A stretch of 64,000 bases of DNA from Anseranas semipalmata. Lineage: Eukaryota > Chordata > Aves > Anseriformes > Anseranatidae. The stretch is taken from positions 879,866-943,865 of the forward strand of contig VXAA01003006.1 of the NCBI GenBank assembly GCA_013399115.1, written 5' to 3'. Below are positions 37,071 through 48,887 of the stretch, in pieces. The number at the start of each line of letters is the position of its first letter. Position 1 is the stretch's first letter. Position numbers and translations under genes: made by a program. The notes beneath the pieces were generated by a model that had not been told where the DNA came from, searched no databases, and saw nothing but the letters and a program-made list of their open reading frames with translations.

Positions 37071-39229
37071 CTTCTGCTGGGTGAGGACCAGCAGGCGCAG
37101 AAGTTTGACTGGGGCCTCATAAGGCCGTAGTCAGGTTTCAGGTTTTACTGCCGCTGATCTCTCAACTTACGCTCACCAGCATTTGGCCAGCTGAAGGCCA
37201 ACTTCTGCATTAGTTCTGGTGCTCGTCTAACCCCACAGTGCATTGACTAAAGGAGGTCAGGAATCTGTTCACTATATAGTTACAGGCTTTTTGCCACTTT
37301 TGCTTCCTGAACTGGCTTCTTGAGGAGTAAGTTGAACATTAGTGCAAGGGAAGCAGCAAGCCTGGATAAAAGAGAGGTGGGAGGACAGCATGGGCCCATG
37401 TCTTCTACCAGCTGTTCACAGTTACAGTGATTGGCTCCAGTGTCAAACCTCATCCTCAGAAACCACATGGGACAGTGAAGTAACACTGTTTGTTTCAGGA
37501 AAGCATACCTTCAGCTGCAGGTGTTACAGTGGTGCAAAAAGACTGGTAGCACAGGCCCAGCGAAAGCTGCATGTTTCTGCTTTTTCCTATGAAACAGACA
37601 AATACAGCTAAGACAAACATCTGAGTATAGTAAACTAAGAACGTGTGGCTTGATACAGATCTATACTATGTGGTTGGTTCTATATCTACAAATTCTCCTG
37701 CACTTGGCATACTGAGATGTCCTCTCTGTGGATTTCATGGAATTCATGGAATCTAATAACATCTACAGAAACTCTCTTCTCTATTCAGCCATCTATTTTC
37801 ACTGAATTTCTGTGATCTCACAAATGTTCGAGAACCCCTATCTTTTTTTCAGACTTGATTGAAAGCAGTCAATGGTTGAAAAGGTTATATAGACTGGGAT
37901 ACAGAATGTGATTGCAAAAGTGTTGTCTGCGTAGAAAACCAGACTGAAAAAGAACACGATAAACAGTATTAGGAGGAAGATGACACAGCTGTATTGTTTG
38001 ACTTCAGTGACTGCAAACATGATTTTAACATTTCTTCCTTCAAACAGTGCCTAAATGTCCTGCTGCTTCTATTGAACAGAATGTTGCAACTTGAACCTGT
38101 TTCTTTCAGTTGAGCTGAAAAAAGACTGGACTCATAAATGGAGATCTAACTCTTTTTATCTCAGTTGCAGTGCATGCAGGAGAGCTAATAAGGATGTGTT
38201 AAACTGATTCTGGCCATTAATGTGGTCTATATCCCTGGACCTTAGCTGACAGTGCCCACTGACATCAGTGATGTAGGACGTTATTTTTGGATAGCTAGCT
38301 AAAGGCATCTATCTTCGTCTTACTCACCACTTTCTTCTCTGGCATGACTCCACTGATATATAATTGGAGGAACAATGGTGAATTGAGCCACCGAGCCTGA
38401 TTTTTCTGAGAGTCTGAGTACCTACAAAACCTTGTGCTGTTGTTGGTTGTTTTGCAATAGCGTCTGTGACCCTATTCAGTATCCAGAGCCCTGCAATGTA
38501 AGGCAGTGTACATGCAAAGAATAAAAAGATGGCCCTTGCCCTTGCTGACTTCAAATGTGGTTTATGGTTCGTCCAGCAACTCAGTATGTCAAACAACACC
38601 AAAACTCATGGCCAACAAAATCATAAACCATTTGAAAACAAACTCAGCTTAAAGTGACCACATGAATTGCCATGTAAATGTTGTTCTGTTGTACGCTGGA
38701 AGCATTTCTGACTTCTGACTGGCATGTTGATAAATTCCTACAACCAACATCATGTGACAAAAGGGCTAACCCAATATCCAGTGTTTCCTAAGTGGTCATA
38801 AATGGGATCACAATTCTTTACGAGCTCTCAGAAAGGGAAAATAGATTTTAAATTGCAGTAATGGCAAATAGAAAGGGCAGAAGGGGAAAACCAAGAGCAA
38901 CATCTTTAGTTGCAATAAGTGCCCAAAACCATAGAATGAATACCAGTGCTTTATGAAAGAGTGCTGCAAACAATTTGGGCAGTCCATTTTTCTTACAGAA
39001 TTTTCTAGCCGTAAGTCATTCTCAGTAGTTGAACAGTGACCACCAGTCTTTGCCAGCCAAAGAGAAAAAGGGAAAAAAACTTTGTGCTTAAGTTGTTGTG
39101 GTCCTTTTTGGACTTGCAGGAGTTTTGCAAATCAGTGTTCACAACCATTCATTCTGTTTTCGGCAGTGTCCTTGACCGTACCCCCTGCCAGTAACAGGAC
39201 CTTTAAGTCCAAGAGAGGAGAGAAACAAC
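37071..39229. other. Non-genic DNA
   Basis: No gene seen. It holds the double STAT-type site described separately and open frames of up to 92 codons without domains. The part near 38470-38560 may be a very old dispersed repeat, but I cannot name a family. Confidence 0.5.
37734..37751. promoter_or_regulatory. Back-to-back STAT-type (GAS) sites
   Basis: Two adjacent copies of TTCATGGAA, each matching the STAT consensus TTCNNNGAA, with no spacer (9-bp centre-to-centre distance). STAT dimers can bind paired sites cooperatively, though natural pairs usually sit further apart. The sequence is certain, but function is inference. A simple 9-bp tandem duplication would look the same. Confidence 0.3.
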
Positions 39230-39247
39230 TTTTTTTTTTTTTTTTTT
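39230..39247. repeat. Poly(T) run
   Basis: About 18 consecutive T bases, directly visible. No CR1 or other retroelement body adjoins it. Confidence 0.9.
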
Positions 39248-41109
39248 AACCAACTAGCAGAGGATGTGCTGAGCCAAAATAGAAATAGCAAGGTCAGGTC
39301 AGGGCAAGGCCCTGCATTTCATTAGCCAGGCCTGGCTAGGAGTGATTAAATATGTACAAGAGGCTTTGAATAGATCCAGGGAGGGAGGATGACATTGTGG
39401 AATACAGAAAAATCATTCTTTGGTGCTGTCAACTGACTAAATACAGGATGGTACTTAATTAGACAGATAAAAGAAATTTATTTTAATTATTTTAATTTTG
39501 TAGGAGAGAGGTTTTTATTTTTTTTTTTCTGTTGAGTGTTTTGTAAGAGGGGGAGAAGAGGATCTGGTCAAAAAGCCTGAGCCTGGCTTAACAGAATCCA
39601 GACAGCCTCGAGGTACATATTGACCTAGCCTGCAGTTCTCATGAATGCAACTTGATCGAGACCCAGTAAAAAGAACAAAATTATACTGGCAGTGGAATCA
39701 AGGCCCTGTTAAATTTTGGAGGTGCTTTGGGTAGAAACTGATGACCTTCTGAGCACATCGGACTGCCCGTTTCATTAGACATGTTAGAATCTGAAAAGAA
39801 TGGAGCTTTGAAGCAGAATAAAGTACTGTGTCAAGTGGTGCTTTGGCTGCCCAGCTTGAATTTGCTATTGGGATTGCCTGACTTAACTGACATTTTATAG
39901 CTGTATTGTAATTCTTGTATGTCAATTGCATTGTTGGCATAGGCACCTAGGCACTGAATGCACACTCTCTGTAGTCCTTTTCCATAGAAACTAGCAGCCC
40001 AGCTGGTAGAAATGACAGTACATTTACATTTGTCCAGAGCACCAACAATAATGTCTCTGCAGAACTTCCAAGGGCTGTTTTCTTAAACCAGCTGTAGGAA
40101 TTTGTATCTCAACTTTATATCTCTTCTGGAAGATGAGTCCTCCAACAGCATGGCGCTCCTTACTGTTACGTTGAAAGGTCGACTCAGAATCAGCTAGGAA
40201 TTTCTGTACACTCATTTCTGCATGAATCTAACTTAAGCATTGTGAAAGGCTAGGTGTAGTTATATTAGAGGAATCCCTGTGTCTGGACACAAGTGTAATT
40301 ACAGACTGGTATAAAGATATTTTTATCATACTGGTTCTTGTTACCTAAATACTGCATTTTTCATCCTGGTCTGGTATGTCTTAACTACATAAGAATTGTT
40401 TTCTTGGTCAGTTTCATATCTTGATTGCCATATTACAGTAAATCCTATAAAAATCTTTTGCTCTTCTGAAACATTTTACAGTGGAACTGACGTTATTGGT
40501 TTGATTTATGTGTTTTCTTGCTTAGATGTCAGATTGACAGCCCTGGGAACAGAAATACTCAGATAATTGCCCAAACATGCAGCATACTGCAAACTTTGCC
40601 AACCTTTCACAGCGATAGTATCTTGATCCTTGAGCGTGAGAGCATATCTAAGCCTTCAGAGGGCATTCAGCACTGAACCCGATAGGGCCTAAGAGGTACT
40701 TTTTGTTAGACCTCATCATGATTCACGAAGGTAAACAATGACCGTGAGGTTCTTTTGTATAAAGCAATTGAACAGCTAGCCTGCCAGCAATAGCATGGAG
40801 TCGGAATTAACAAGAGCTACGTTTCAAGCTATGGTAACTTTATCCGAAATGATTGCAGATCCCATTTTCAATCCCATGAATGAACACTTGCCCCTGGTCA
40901 TTAAATCTAGCCCAGTTGTTCCACTACCAGTAACGGTCAGTTGTGGGCCTGGAAGTTTAGGTTGCACATTCTTGGGGATTTCTAAACGAGCACTAGTGTA
41001 AATTTAGTCTCTGAGGCTTGGTTAGAAGCAGTATTTGTCAATAGATGGTTGCTGAATCAACATTGCTGTTCCCATGTACCCATCACAGCAAGTTCTAACT
41101 GCTGACTGA
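39248..41109. other. Non-genic DNA
   Basis: No confirmed gene. The interval 40790-41010 is complex and open for 68 codons on the + strand (40795-41001), but it has no domain and no splice sites I can support. It may be a small conserved noncoding element. Confidence 0.5.
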
Positions 41110-41400
41110 TTGTGAAACTTCTTGTTCTTTCTCTGACCCTTTTCACATCTGCTCTTCTTCTCCTTTAGAGGTTTTCCCTCTCCTGTTTCTCTAATCCATT
41201 CCCTTCCTTATGCCACTTCATCTTCTCTCCATCCACTCCTTTTCCATTTTTTTCTCCCTGCTTTTGTTAATTCCATTCCTCCTGACTGTCCCCATTCCTG
41301 TTTCTCTCTGCTTTTTTGCATCACATTTTTTCTTTCATCTGTCCCCAGTTTTTTGTCGTTTATTCATCTTCCCACCGCCTGCTATCGCCCTCTCCTCATC
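41110..41400 (+). repeat. Pyrimidine-rich tract, about 290 bp
   Basis: The + strand is overwhelmingly C and T from about 41110 to 41400, in non-periodic CCTTT, TCTTC and CCCTT words. This is a degenerate polypyrimidine block and not a clean microsatellite. It explains the hydrophobic Phe/Leu/Ser-rich open frame at 41210-41530, which is not a gene. Such blocks can form triplex or unusual DNA structures and can act as long polypyrimidine tracts in transcripts. Confidence 0.75.
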
Positions 41401-42180
41401 GGCACATGGAATTAACAGTGCTGCTATGATGAGACAGCTGCTATTTAGCAGCATTGTATTGTTATCCTGCATCATTCCTCTTTCTTGTCCTCATAGTTAC
41501 TTGTTATCAAGTGCCTTAATGGTGACGTAATTAATATACCCGATTTTATTATTTTCCTTCCTTTTCATTATAAAGAGAAGGAGGGGAGGAATAGGAATAT
41601 GCTTATTTGTCCTTTTCTCCTCCCCTGAAGCCAAGGCAGTTTGACTGTGGCTTTTTTCTGTGCATAAGAAGGGGTAGAGGCCCTGCCTTGAAAAACTTGG
41701 CTTTTTCCTCCCTTGAGGTTTTCTTCCAGGCCCTTTTTTAAGTGAATGGAGAGGAGTGATTTTCTTGTATCGCCAGCATTCTTTTCTTTCCCTCCTCCCC
41801 TCGGCGCAGTCACGTCCCTAATTAATTGAATTCCCTACTAGACCTTTTGTGAGTCATTTCAATTACCCATTAGTGAAGCAGCCTGGGATTTCTGCTGTGT
41901 TTTCACTCATCTTCCTGGAATTTCTCTTCTCCTCCCTCCCCCCCTTCCCCTTTTAGTCACTCTGGTCTGTGAAAAGCATTAGATGGACCTCAGTGCCGAG
42001 TGCCTATATTGTTTGCAGGCCCAGCTGCATACTTCCACACTCTGCCTTGTGCGTCACAGCTATTCATCTTGTTTTGTACTTGGCTCTGCTGCAGATGCTG
42101 TAAATATGGTAATTTTAGATTCCCTGATTGGAAAGGGTTGCAGGGCGGGTCCAAGTGGTAGGAACACTGTTTGATTTACA
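41401..42180. promoter_or_regulatory. Probable conserved noncoding element (enhancer-like)
   Basis: The most enhancer-like stretch by texture. It has a 16-bp inverted repeat GCTGCTATTTAGCAGC at 41437-41452 overlapping an E-box CAGCTG, and a PAR-bZIP/CREB-like TGACGTAA followed by TTAAT at 41523. It also has a homeodomain cluster TAATTAATTGAATT at 41819-41832, a perfect AP-1 site TGAGTCA at 41850-41856, and AATTACCCATTAG just after it (41860-41872). No single site is significant, but the density in 450 bp is unusual for the window. Conservation was not testable here. Confidence 0.4.
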
Positions 42181-43539
42181 CTAGTTCATTCTAGTTTCAC
42201 AGAGTTTGGGGTTTCAAGGATACAGCTGAAATAAAACATGTTTTTAAGGGCAGTTTCTTTTTTAGAGTTAGGAGATGGATAAATGTGAGGTTAGCTTTGT
42301 GTACATGCATGCAAAAGTGCTGCCTCAGAACCTCTAGGGAGGCTGTAAAGAAACAAAACAAGAGCAGGAGTTACCACCTCAGATTATGTAGGATGCCTTT
42401 ACACATGGATAGCTGCAAAATGTGTATATGTCTGAAAACTGCAAAAATTAAACTGTGAAAGGAAATTTGGAACTTGACAGAAATGCCATCAGTACTGAAG
42501 TACTGTAGACATGCGGCAATCCCTGAAGAAAAGAATTGATGAGCAGTTTATTTCTAGAAGATTTTGGAAGTGACTGGGTACGGCTGTACCAGGTAACATG
42601 CATTATATTTCTGAGGAATAGGATGCAACTTTGGGCAGTGATAAAGCCAGCCTGCTAAAATTATGATGGATGTAGTGACTGCCTGAAATTTGATGTCTGG
42701 AGAATCACATTTCTGTTCTGAAAATGAATTTGTACAGCACATGAATCTCTCAGACCCAGGGTAATTCTCAAACGATACAGACATGCAAACAGCATCACTA
42801 CAACCAGCGTGCCAGAAATGTGCCCCACACATCCGATGTTACAAAAGAAATTCACACTGCTCAAGCTATTACAACACTTTCATATCATTATGATACTTGG
42901 CCCTGCGAGATCAGAGCATTTCATGAGAGAAGTGACTTTCGGTAGTCAGGCTGTTGTGAGAAGGCTCCTTCTCATAGCTTCCCAGGGGGGTCTCATTTGT
43001 TGGACTGACAGGAAGTGAATTTATGAGGGTTCCCTGGACATCGGTCTTCATAGGTATTTTTTTTTTCCTATCTCTTTATCCAGTCAAAGGAGAGAGGAAG
43101 GGAACAGTGTGAAAATACCGCTCGGTACAGACACATTACGATGTTTGTGAGAGACCTACTGGGAATTATTTTACCTTTTATGTCTTGAAATCTGGGACCC
43201 CTGGTAAGCAGCAGGAGATGTCAGGGGTTCATTAGATGACCCTGGAGTTCTGCTACTTCACAGGGTTACATTATTCGAATCTAAACCAAGACACGGTAAA
43301 ATAGAGAAAAGGAGCCACTGAGGAGCTGCATATGAGAGTCCCCTTTTTCTTCATGGGGCGTGCAACAGCAGGGCCTGTACCATTCTATCTACCAGGTCAT
43401 GGCAGCACCTTTTTTAAGTTGTCTCTCAAGTTCCTCTGTTTCCTTGCACACAAAGCATTGCTAGTGTCATGTTAGAAGCTTTTATGATTTGGCAGGTCTT
43501 ACCCCTTTTTATTTCTTATGTATCCTCTTAAGTCTCCCA
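42181..43539. other. Non-genic DNA
   Basis: No gene or recognisable repeat seen. Open frames of up to 92 codons on both strands are without domains. A T run is present near 43056-43066. Confidence 0.55.
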
Positions 43540-43930
43540 CTGCAGACTTAGCCTGGTGAGGGCTGGCACGCTGGCCGGACTGGCAGCAGCGTTTGAAGAG
43601 CCGTGGTCCTGCTGTCACTTCACCAGCTGAGGTGCCCAGCGTGTGCTGGAGGGTACGGGCAGGCACTGACTGAATTACCTGAGCCCTGGGTGGCCTTCTG
43701 CATCGTTCCATAGGAACTCTTTCCTTTTCCTGAGAGTGCCCAGAGGGACAGAGGAGTTGTCGTGCACTGCCCTGAGGAAAAGAAGCCGTTTGTCGCAGCA
43801 CAGGACTGCGTGCTGTGCCCCCAGAGGGCAGGAGGGAGACCCGGAAGAATGGCTGGATGGCTCAGGGAGGGCTGCACTGTCCCAGCCAGCCCCTCCTGGT
43901 CACTTGGTCACCTGGGCTAACTCTGCAGTG
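43540..43930. other. GC-rich island of unknown origin
   Basis: About 390 bp clearly richer in G and C than its flanks, open in several overlapping frames on both strands (for example 43499-43801 minus and 43736-44017 plus). No domain is recognised in any of them. It contains a CTCF-like word at 43818-43831. It could be an old GC-rich repeat, a regulatory element, or a pseudogene too worn to see. Confidence 0.4.
43818..43831 (+). promoter_or_regulatory. CTCF-like core motif
   Basis: CCCCCAGAGGGCAG matches the CTCF core pattern CCASYAGRKGGCRS at all but one position (A at position 3 is C). CTCF organises chromatin loops and insulators. A one-mismatch core is expected by chance in tens of kilobases of GC-rich sequence, so the call is weak. 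Confidence 0.25.
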
Positions 43931-46900
43931 CAGACAGGACAACAGAGACTTTTTTTTTTAATCTTAGACATTCTGGCTCTTGTAGCACTGGGAGCATACC
44001 ACATACGCTGTAGGTGAAAAATCTGTTAGCCCTTCCACGCCAAAATGCATCTGAAATTCATTTACCTTATGTGGGTCCTAAATTCTCCTCCTGTAATATT
44101 ATTAGAATTCTTTATATAGTTTTTGCTGCTGCAGAACGCTGCTTGGCTCTTACAAAGTACTGCTGTGTTTTGCTCCAGAGCTGTTTGCATCCTAATAGTG
44201 GGTAAAAACCTGACACTGACTTAAATAATCTAGTTAGTTCAGTTGGTTAGTAAAGGAGCTACAGAAATTTAAGTTTATTGTACTCCTAACTTCGCCTGGA
44301 GTTTTCACAGATATGTCTGTGTGTATAAATAAATCCACAGCTTCTGTAACATACATTCTGTTGTGGAACTATTTTGGACTTCTAGGATTCTGGGCTGTAA
44401 AACTCTCTAGAGCTTGCTAGGTTCCCAATTACAGGTTATTTTCATTGCTGTATCTCTTTTGAGAGAGCAGCAAGAAAAATGTTGCTTGTGTTATATTTTC
44501 TGAAACAACTGTACAGTGACGGACTTTTCTATTTTTAGTTCTGTTTTGATACAGAAAAACTAGATTTAGAATACCATACTGGCTAAATCCCTGTACTCTG
44601 CAAACAGCAGATGATAAAATGATTTTAATCCCCCCTGTCTCAGGACTATCCAAGGGACTGGTTCAATCTCTGTACACGTAACACATGCTAGTGGCTGACC
44701 CAGCATATGCCTATTTATAGCAGTTCTCTAACAGCACCTTCTCCCTCCTCAGCAATGTATCACTGCTTGGGCTCCAGATGAGGTGCGCTGTTTGGAAAGG
44801 GAGTAAAGTGTGTGTAACATGAGAATCACAGTGTCCCAAGACAGTTTTCAAGGAGCTTTAATGGCTAGCAAATTTACTGCTAGCTAACACTTAGGTTATG
44901 GAAGCACACCCATAACAAGTAAACAGATAATGAAATATCATCTGGCCTGTTTTTTCCACTGTGTGCTGGCTAATTGCTTGGTGGGTTTGAGGGAGAAGTG
45001 GTCTTTTGGGTGGGATTTGCCAGAAGAAAGGGAATGGTACCTGTGTGTCATCCCAAGAAGAACGTTCAGCCAGTGGTTTGTAGTTTACCTGTGCTCTGTA
45101 CAAGTGGTTGGTCACTCCTCCGAGCTCTGGAGCTGAGGGCAGGATGGCCCCGAGGTGAGTCAGTAAGAAGGGCGTGAAAAGAAGGTAGGGTTAGCAAAGG
45201 GTATGAAGGAGATGCAGGAGAACAGAATGAATAAAAAGGGGGCGTTCAGGGAAAGAAATGATGATGTAATGATGGGGAAGAGAAAATCTTTGTAACTGCA
45301 TTATTTTTGGAAGAAGGAGAAGGGATCAGATTAGGGTAATTGGAGAGATCAGGGAGGAAGAGCTGGTTAAAAAAGACCAAGCATTTAAACATGACTCTTT
45401 GGGTGATCTGTTGCTGGGTTTCAGATCAAATGAGGTTAGATGTATTATTAATTTAAGTAGGCACATGCATGTAAAATACATGTTCCCAAATATTTTGCAA
45501 AGCTGGACTTACTACTGTGTAGCGCAGAGAATTCTCAACTCCTCCTGAACCTCCCAAACACCTTTCAGGACCTGCTGAAGACTTTGTTTTATTCCCAAAT
45601 TCATTTTGCTTGAATATTACCCTCAGCCCCACTGGCAGCTGCTCCCAGCTCCGAGTTGCTCAGCACACATGGCAGCTTTCAGTGGTTCAAGCTTCATTCA
45701 CAGGCCACTTGGAAGTAGTCTGGGATGTACCTGCACAGGGTGAGCCCATTACCAAGTTTTGTCCTTCCCCTACCTATCGTTGCGTTTCCATTTAATGCGT
45801 GAGAATGATGTTGAGAAGCATATCTTACCCGGTGTCCTAAACTGGGTTAGTATTTGAGCGTGAGCTAGTACTTGAGCCAGTTTAATCCAGAATTTCCTAG
45901 GTCCCAATTCTGTATCTAATTCTTCTACAGAACAGATGTCTAATCTAGTCCAGTCCATCTGTTGGGTTGCAAATGGCAGGCTGCATTATGTATATGAAAC
46001 ACGGTGTTACCTTGCAGAGCATTTGACAGGGCATGCATTTTACAAGGAGAAGCTGGGAAAGAGCTCCTTTGAGTTGATTCCCTTCCTCACCAATAAGTTG
46101 GAAACAAATGATTTATTTACAAAATAAAGTATTGATCCCACTTTTTTTTTTTTTTNGCAGCTAGATGGTGAAAGTGTGGCCTAGTCATCCATTTCTTTCT
46201 GGGGATTGTATTTGATTTTGCAAACTCTTGGTACTTGGAGTAGGTTAGATTGCATTCCCCTCTCTGTCTATTATATTGTATGCTTTGAGGGGTTTGTGTG
46301 GGCCATCATGCTCTGCTCCCAGGAGATCCCACATCTGGTAAAAGATGAAGTGTATGACCCCACTCACAGCCTCCTCCTTACCTCCAGCCTCCCCCCTCCC
46401 CATCATCTGAGAAGGTTAAACTAAAAGCAACATCTATGATGGCAAAGGTCCAAGTTTGAAATGTGGCCATTGTATGCGTTCAGTTCAAAAACAACATATC
46501 AAGGCGAGTGCAGTCCTTACAAGTAGCACCCCTGGGCCTTCTTTTATTCCAAAGCAGAGATATTTACCCAAGGAAAAGAGGGAAGTGACGGGGTAACAGA
46601 GTACACATGTTGTGAAAATATGCAGGCAGGGACTGAAGAAAAAATAACATTCTGCCACAAGTAGCTGCCTTGTTCCTCAACTCTTTTTTTTCCTTCAGAT
46701 TAGAACCAGCCATTTCTTGTGCTCTTTCAAGCACCTTCTGTGGTTTCCTGACAGCTGGCTGGAGAGGATTGAAATCTGGCCTGAAAAATGGGCCATGGGT
46801 CATGTTATTTTCAAGAGAGGAGAAGCAAAAATTCCCATAATGGTCAAAATTCATAGGTTTGGGTTTCGATTTTTTTGTGTGTTTTATTTTTTCATTTTTT

Positions 46901-47399
46901 TTAGAAAATCAATGGTGGATATTTTAGTGTATAACTTTAGTTTAAAGTGATTGATAAAGAACAACTAGAGAATCATCTCTTCTCTTCCCTCAGATTGACT
47001 TATAATGGCAAGCAAGACTTAGTGCGGAGTCACAGTCTGCTTTTACTCGGGAGTGTGAGAGGAAAAGTGTTCAGCTGCATACAAGAGTATGCTAGGTTTT
47101 TCTGGGAGTTTTTTTTTTTTTTTTCTTTGTAATGATGGGATAACACTTCTCTTGCAAAAACCACTTCATCAGCAGAAAGAGAAGCCTCAGTAACAGCCTG
47201 CAGGCTGGTATTCTTGCTCCTGGTTCTCCTGAGCCTGAATTGAAAATACCAATACATTCCCAGCTTTATGTTCAAGCAAGTGGTTTCTGTTAGGAGTTAT
47301 AAACCTTTCTTTTCTTTTGTTCTTTGGTGAACAAGTTCTTTTTTTCAAATAGTTTTGAAAGAAAATGCTTAGTTCACAGCCGTGCTAACTTACTTGACC
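43931..47399. other. Non-genic DNA with an ambiguous base
   Basis: No gene seen. There is a T run at 46142-46155 ending in an ambiguous base, and another T run at about 47109-47124. Open frames of up to 96 codons on both strands are without domains. A good splice-donor-like CCGAGGTGAGT lies at 45151-45161, but no matching acceptor is convincing. Confidence 0.5.
46156..46156. other. Single ambiguous base (N)
   Basis: The only undetermined base in the window. It sits at the 3' end of a 14-base T run, so it most likely reflects homopolymer sequencing uncertainty and not biology. Confidence 0.95.
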
Positions 47400-47880
47400 T
47401 GCATTTTAGGGCAGGGGCTTCCTCGTGGGAACAGGGTGGACTACCCCCGCAGCCAAAGGGCACAGCCCAGAACAGTGGTGCTGTCAGCTGGGTTTAAGGA
47501 AAGAAAGGAAAGAAAGCAGAAGCGGGGTGAGAGCCACAAGAGAAAAACCTCAGCAGGAGGCAGCAAGTAGAGAACTCCAACTATGCTGCCCTGCTATACG
47601 GAGACAGCCAAGTAGGCCAGCAAAACTCCAGCTGGCTATGGAGTATGAGGCAGATAGAAGTGTTGATTTGACTCTTGACTTTTGAACAGACAAAGGAACA
47701 AACAACCCCAGGCAGTGGCAGAGCACACCTGGGACAGGTACAGCAGCACCAGGAGTGGAGGGACTGCATTAGTGGAGAACTGGGACCACACCACCTGACC
47801 AGCAGTGTGTGCCCCACATCAGCAGTACGGCTGTCTGCTCCTCAGGGTGTCCTAGGGGTGTCCTAGGAAAAGCAGGGATC
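47400..47880. other. Purine-rich compositional island
   Basis: About 480 bp with a composition unlike its flanks: rich in A, G and C, almost free of T runs, and with many AGG/CAG words. The 11-bp word GGTGTCCTAGG occurs twice in tandem near 47845-47867. Short open frames cover it in several registers with no domain. It could be an inserted, degraded repeat such as part of an LTR, or part of an untranslated exon. I see no defined ends, target-site duplication or gene domain that would decide. Confidence 0.35.
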
Positions 47881-48164
47881 GCTTTGCTTTAATAATGTGT
47901 TACAATCCTTTCTGTGAGAGGACTAGATTGGAGAGTACTCTCTGTATGGTACAGTCCATCCACAGCACTTCAAGAGACTCATTTAATGGCAGTTTGAACA
48001 AGGGTTGTGGTTTTTTTTTGTGACATGAACAAACATTTTTTAAGAATTGGAATGGAAGCCCATTGCGTACAGTTCACTGAATAGAGGGGTTTTTAATGGG
48101 TAAATCAGATCAAAATAGTCATCCATTCTTAATCACAATTGTCTCTTTTAGAATGAGAATAAGC
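47881..48164. other. Non-genic spacer
   Basis: Nothing recognised apart from a short T run near 48010-48019. It separates the purine-rich island from the first MIR-like copy. Confidence 0.5.
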
Positions 48165-48365
48165 AGCACAGTCTAATGGGTAGAAGATGTTGATGGACAC
48201 TAGGAATGCCTTAGTTCTAACGTCCGCTCAGCTTTGCGCTTGTTGAGTGACAATGGATAACATGGGTAAACGCTTTCAGCTAGTAGTTAATAATTCTGAA
48301 ATATTTGAAAATATGCGGGATAAATAGTTAGCATTTGCAAAGTGTTTGGAAAATATCAATTTCCA
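48165..48365 (+). mobile_element. MIR-like SINE, worn
   Basis: AGTCTAATGGGTAGAAG near 48170 resembles the MIR 5' start (AGTGGTTAAGAG type). It is followed at proper distance by AGTTCTAACGTCCGCTC (like GGGTTCGAATCCCGGCTC, the tRNA-derived B-box part) and TTGTTGAGTGAC. The 3' part GTTAGCATTTGCAAAGTGTT resembles the 3' region with TGTAAAGCGCTT. Order and spacing agree with a MIR-family SINE in sense orientation. Boundaries are approximate. Confidence 0.5.
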
Positions 48366-48887
48366 TATTTCTGCTAATTATTTGTGACAGTGTATCATAC
48401 TGCACGGTGTAAAAGATATCTGTTAAATCAACTGAACAGATGAATGTCCATGATACAAACGATAAAAGCCCACTAATATAAGATTAAACTGATTCAACCA
48501 AATTTTCTCATCACATCACTGAGTTGCACTGATTTATGTGAAGCTATGCCCTTCATTACTGATTTGGCTTACTGTATCCAGTATATTTATAAACAAAATT
48601 TATAAATACAAAATTTATAAAGTGAGAAGGTCTGCTCTCATAACCTATCTATATTTTCAGTAGGGATTTCTGCTCCGGAGGTACAAACAGCATTGTGAAA
48701 GGATATGTTTTATATTCTTCAGCTGTAGAATGAGCCCTTTCAGTGGTATTAACTCTACCACATTCACACCAGAAAGTTGACTTGGCTCCTGGAAGTAGCA
48801 TTGAGTGCCAAAACAGATTACTTCCACTCTATAACCAGTTTTCACCTGTTTTTGTGTACGAAGGCATTAGTGAAAGAATTCTTCTTG
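48366..48887. other. Non-genic AT-rich spacer between MIR copies
   Basis: No gene seen. A small imperfect tandem of AAATTTATAAA units lies at about 48586-48622. The minus open frame at 48657-48845 has no domain. Confidence 0.5.

Noticed and set aside
41210..41530. 106-codon hydrophobic open frame as a membrane protein
   Set aside because: It mostly translates a degenerate pyrimidine tract, which always gives Phe/Leu/Ser/Pro-rich hydrophobic peptides.
45104..45153. Possible exon ending at CCGAG/GTGAGT
   Set aside because: The donor is good but no upstream acceptor has a convincing pyrimidine tract.
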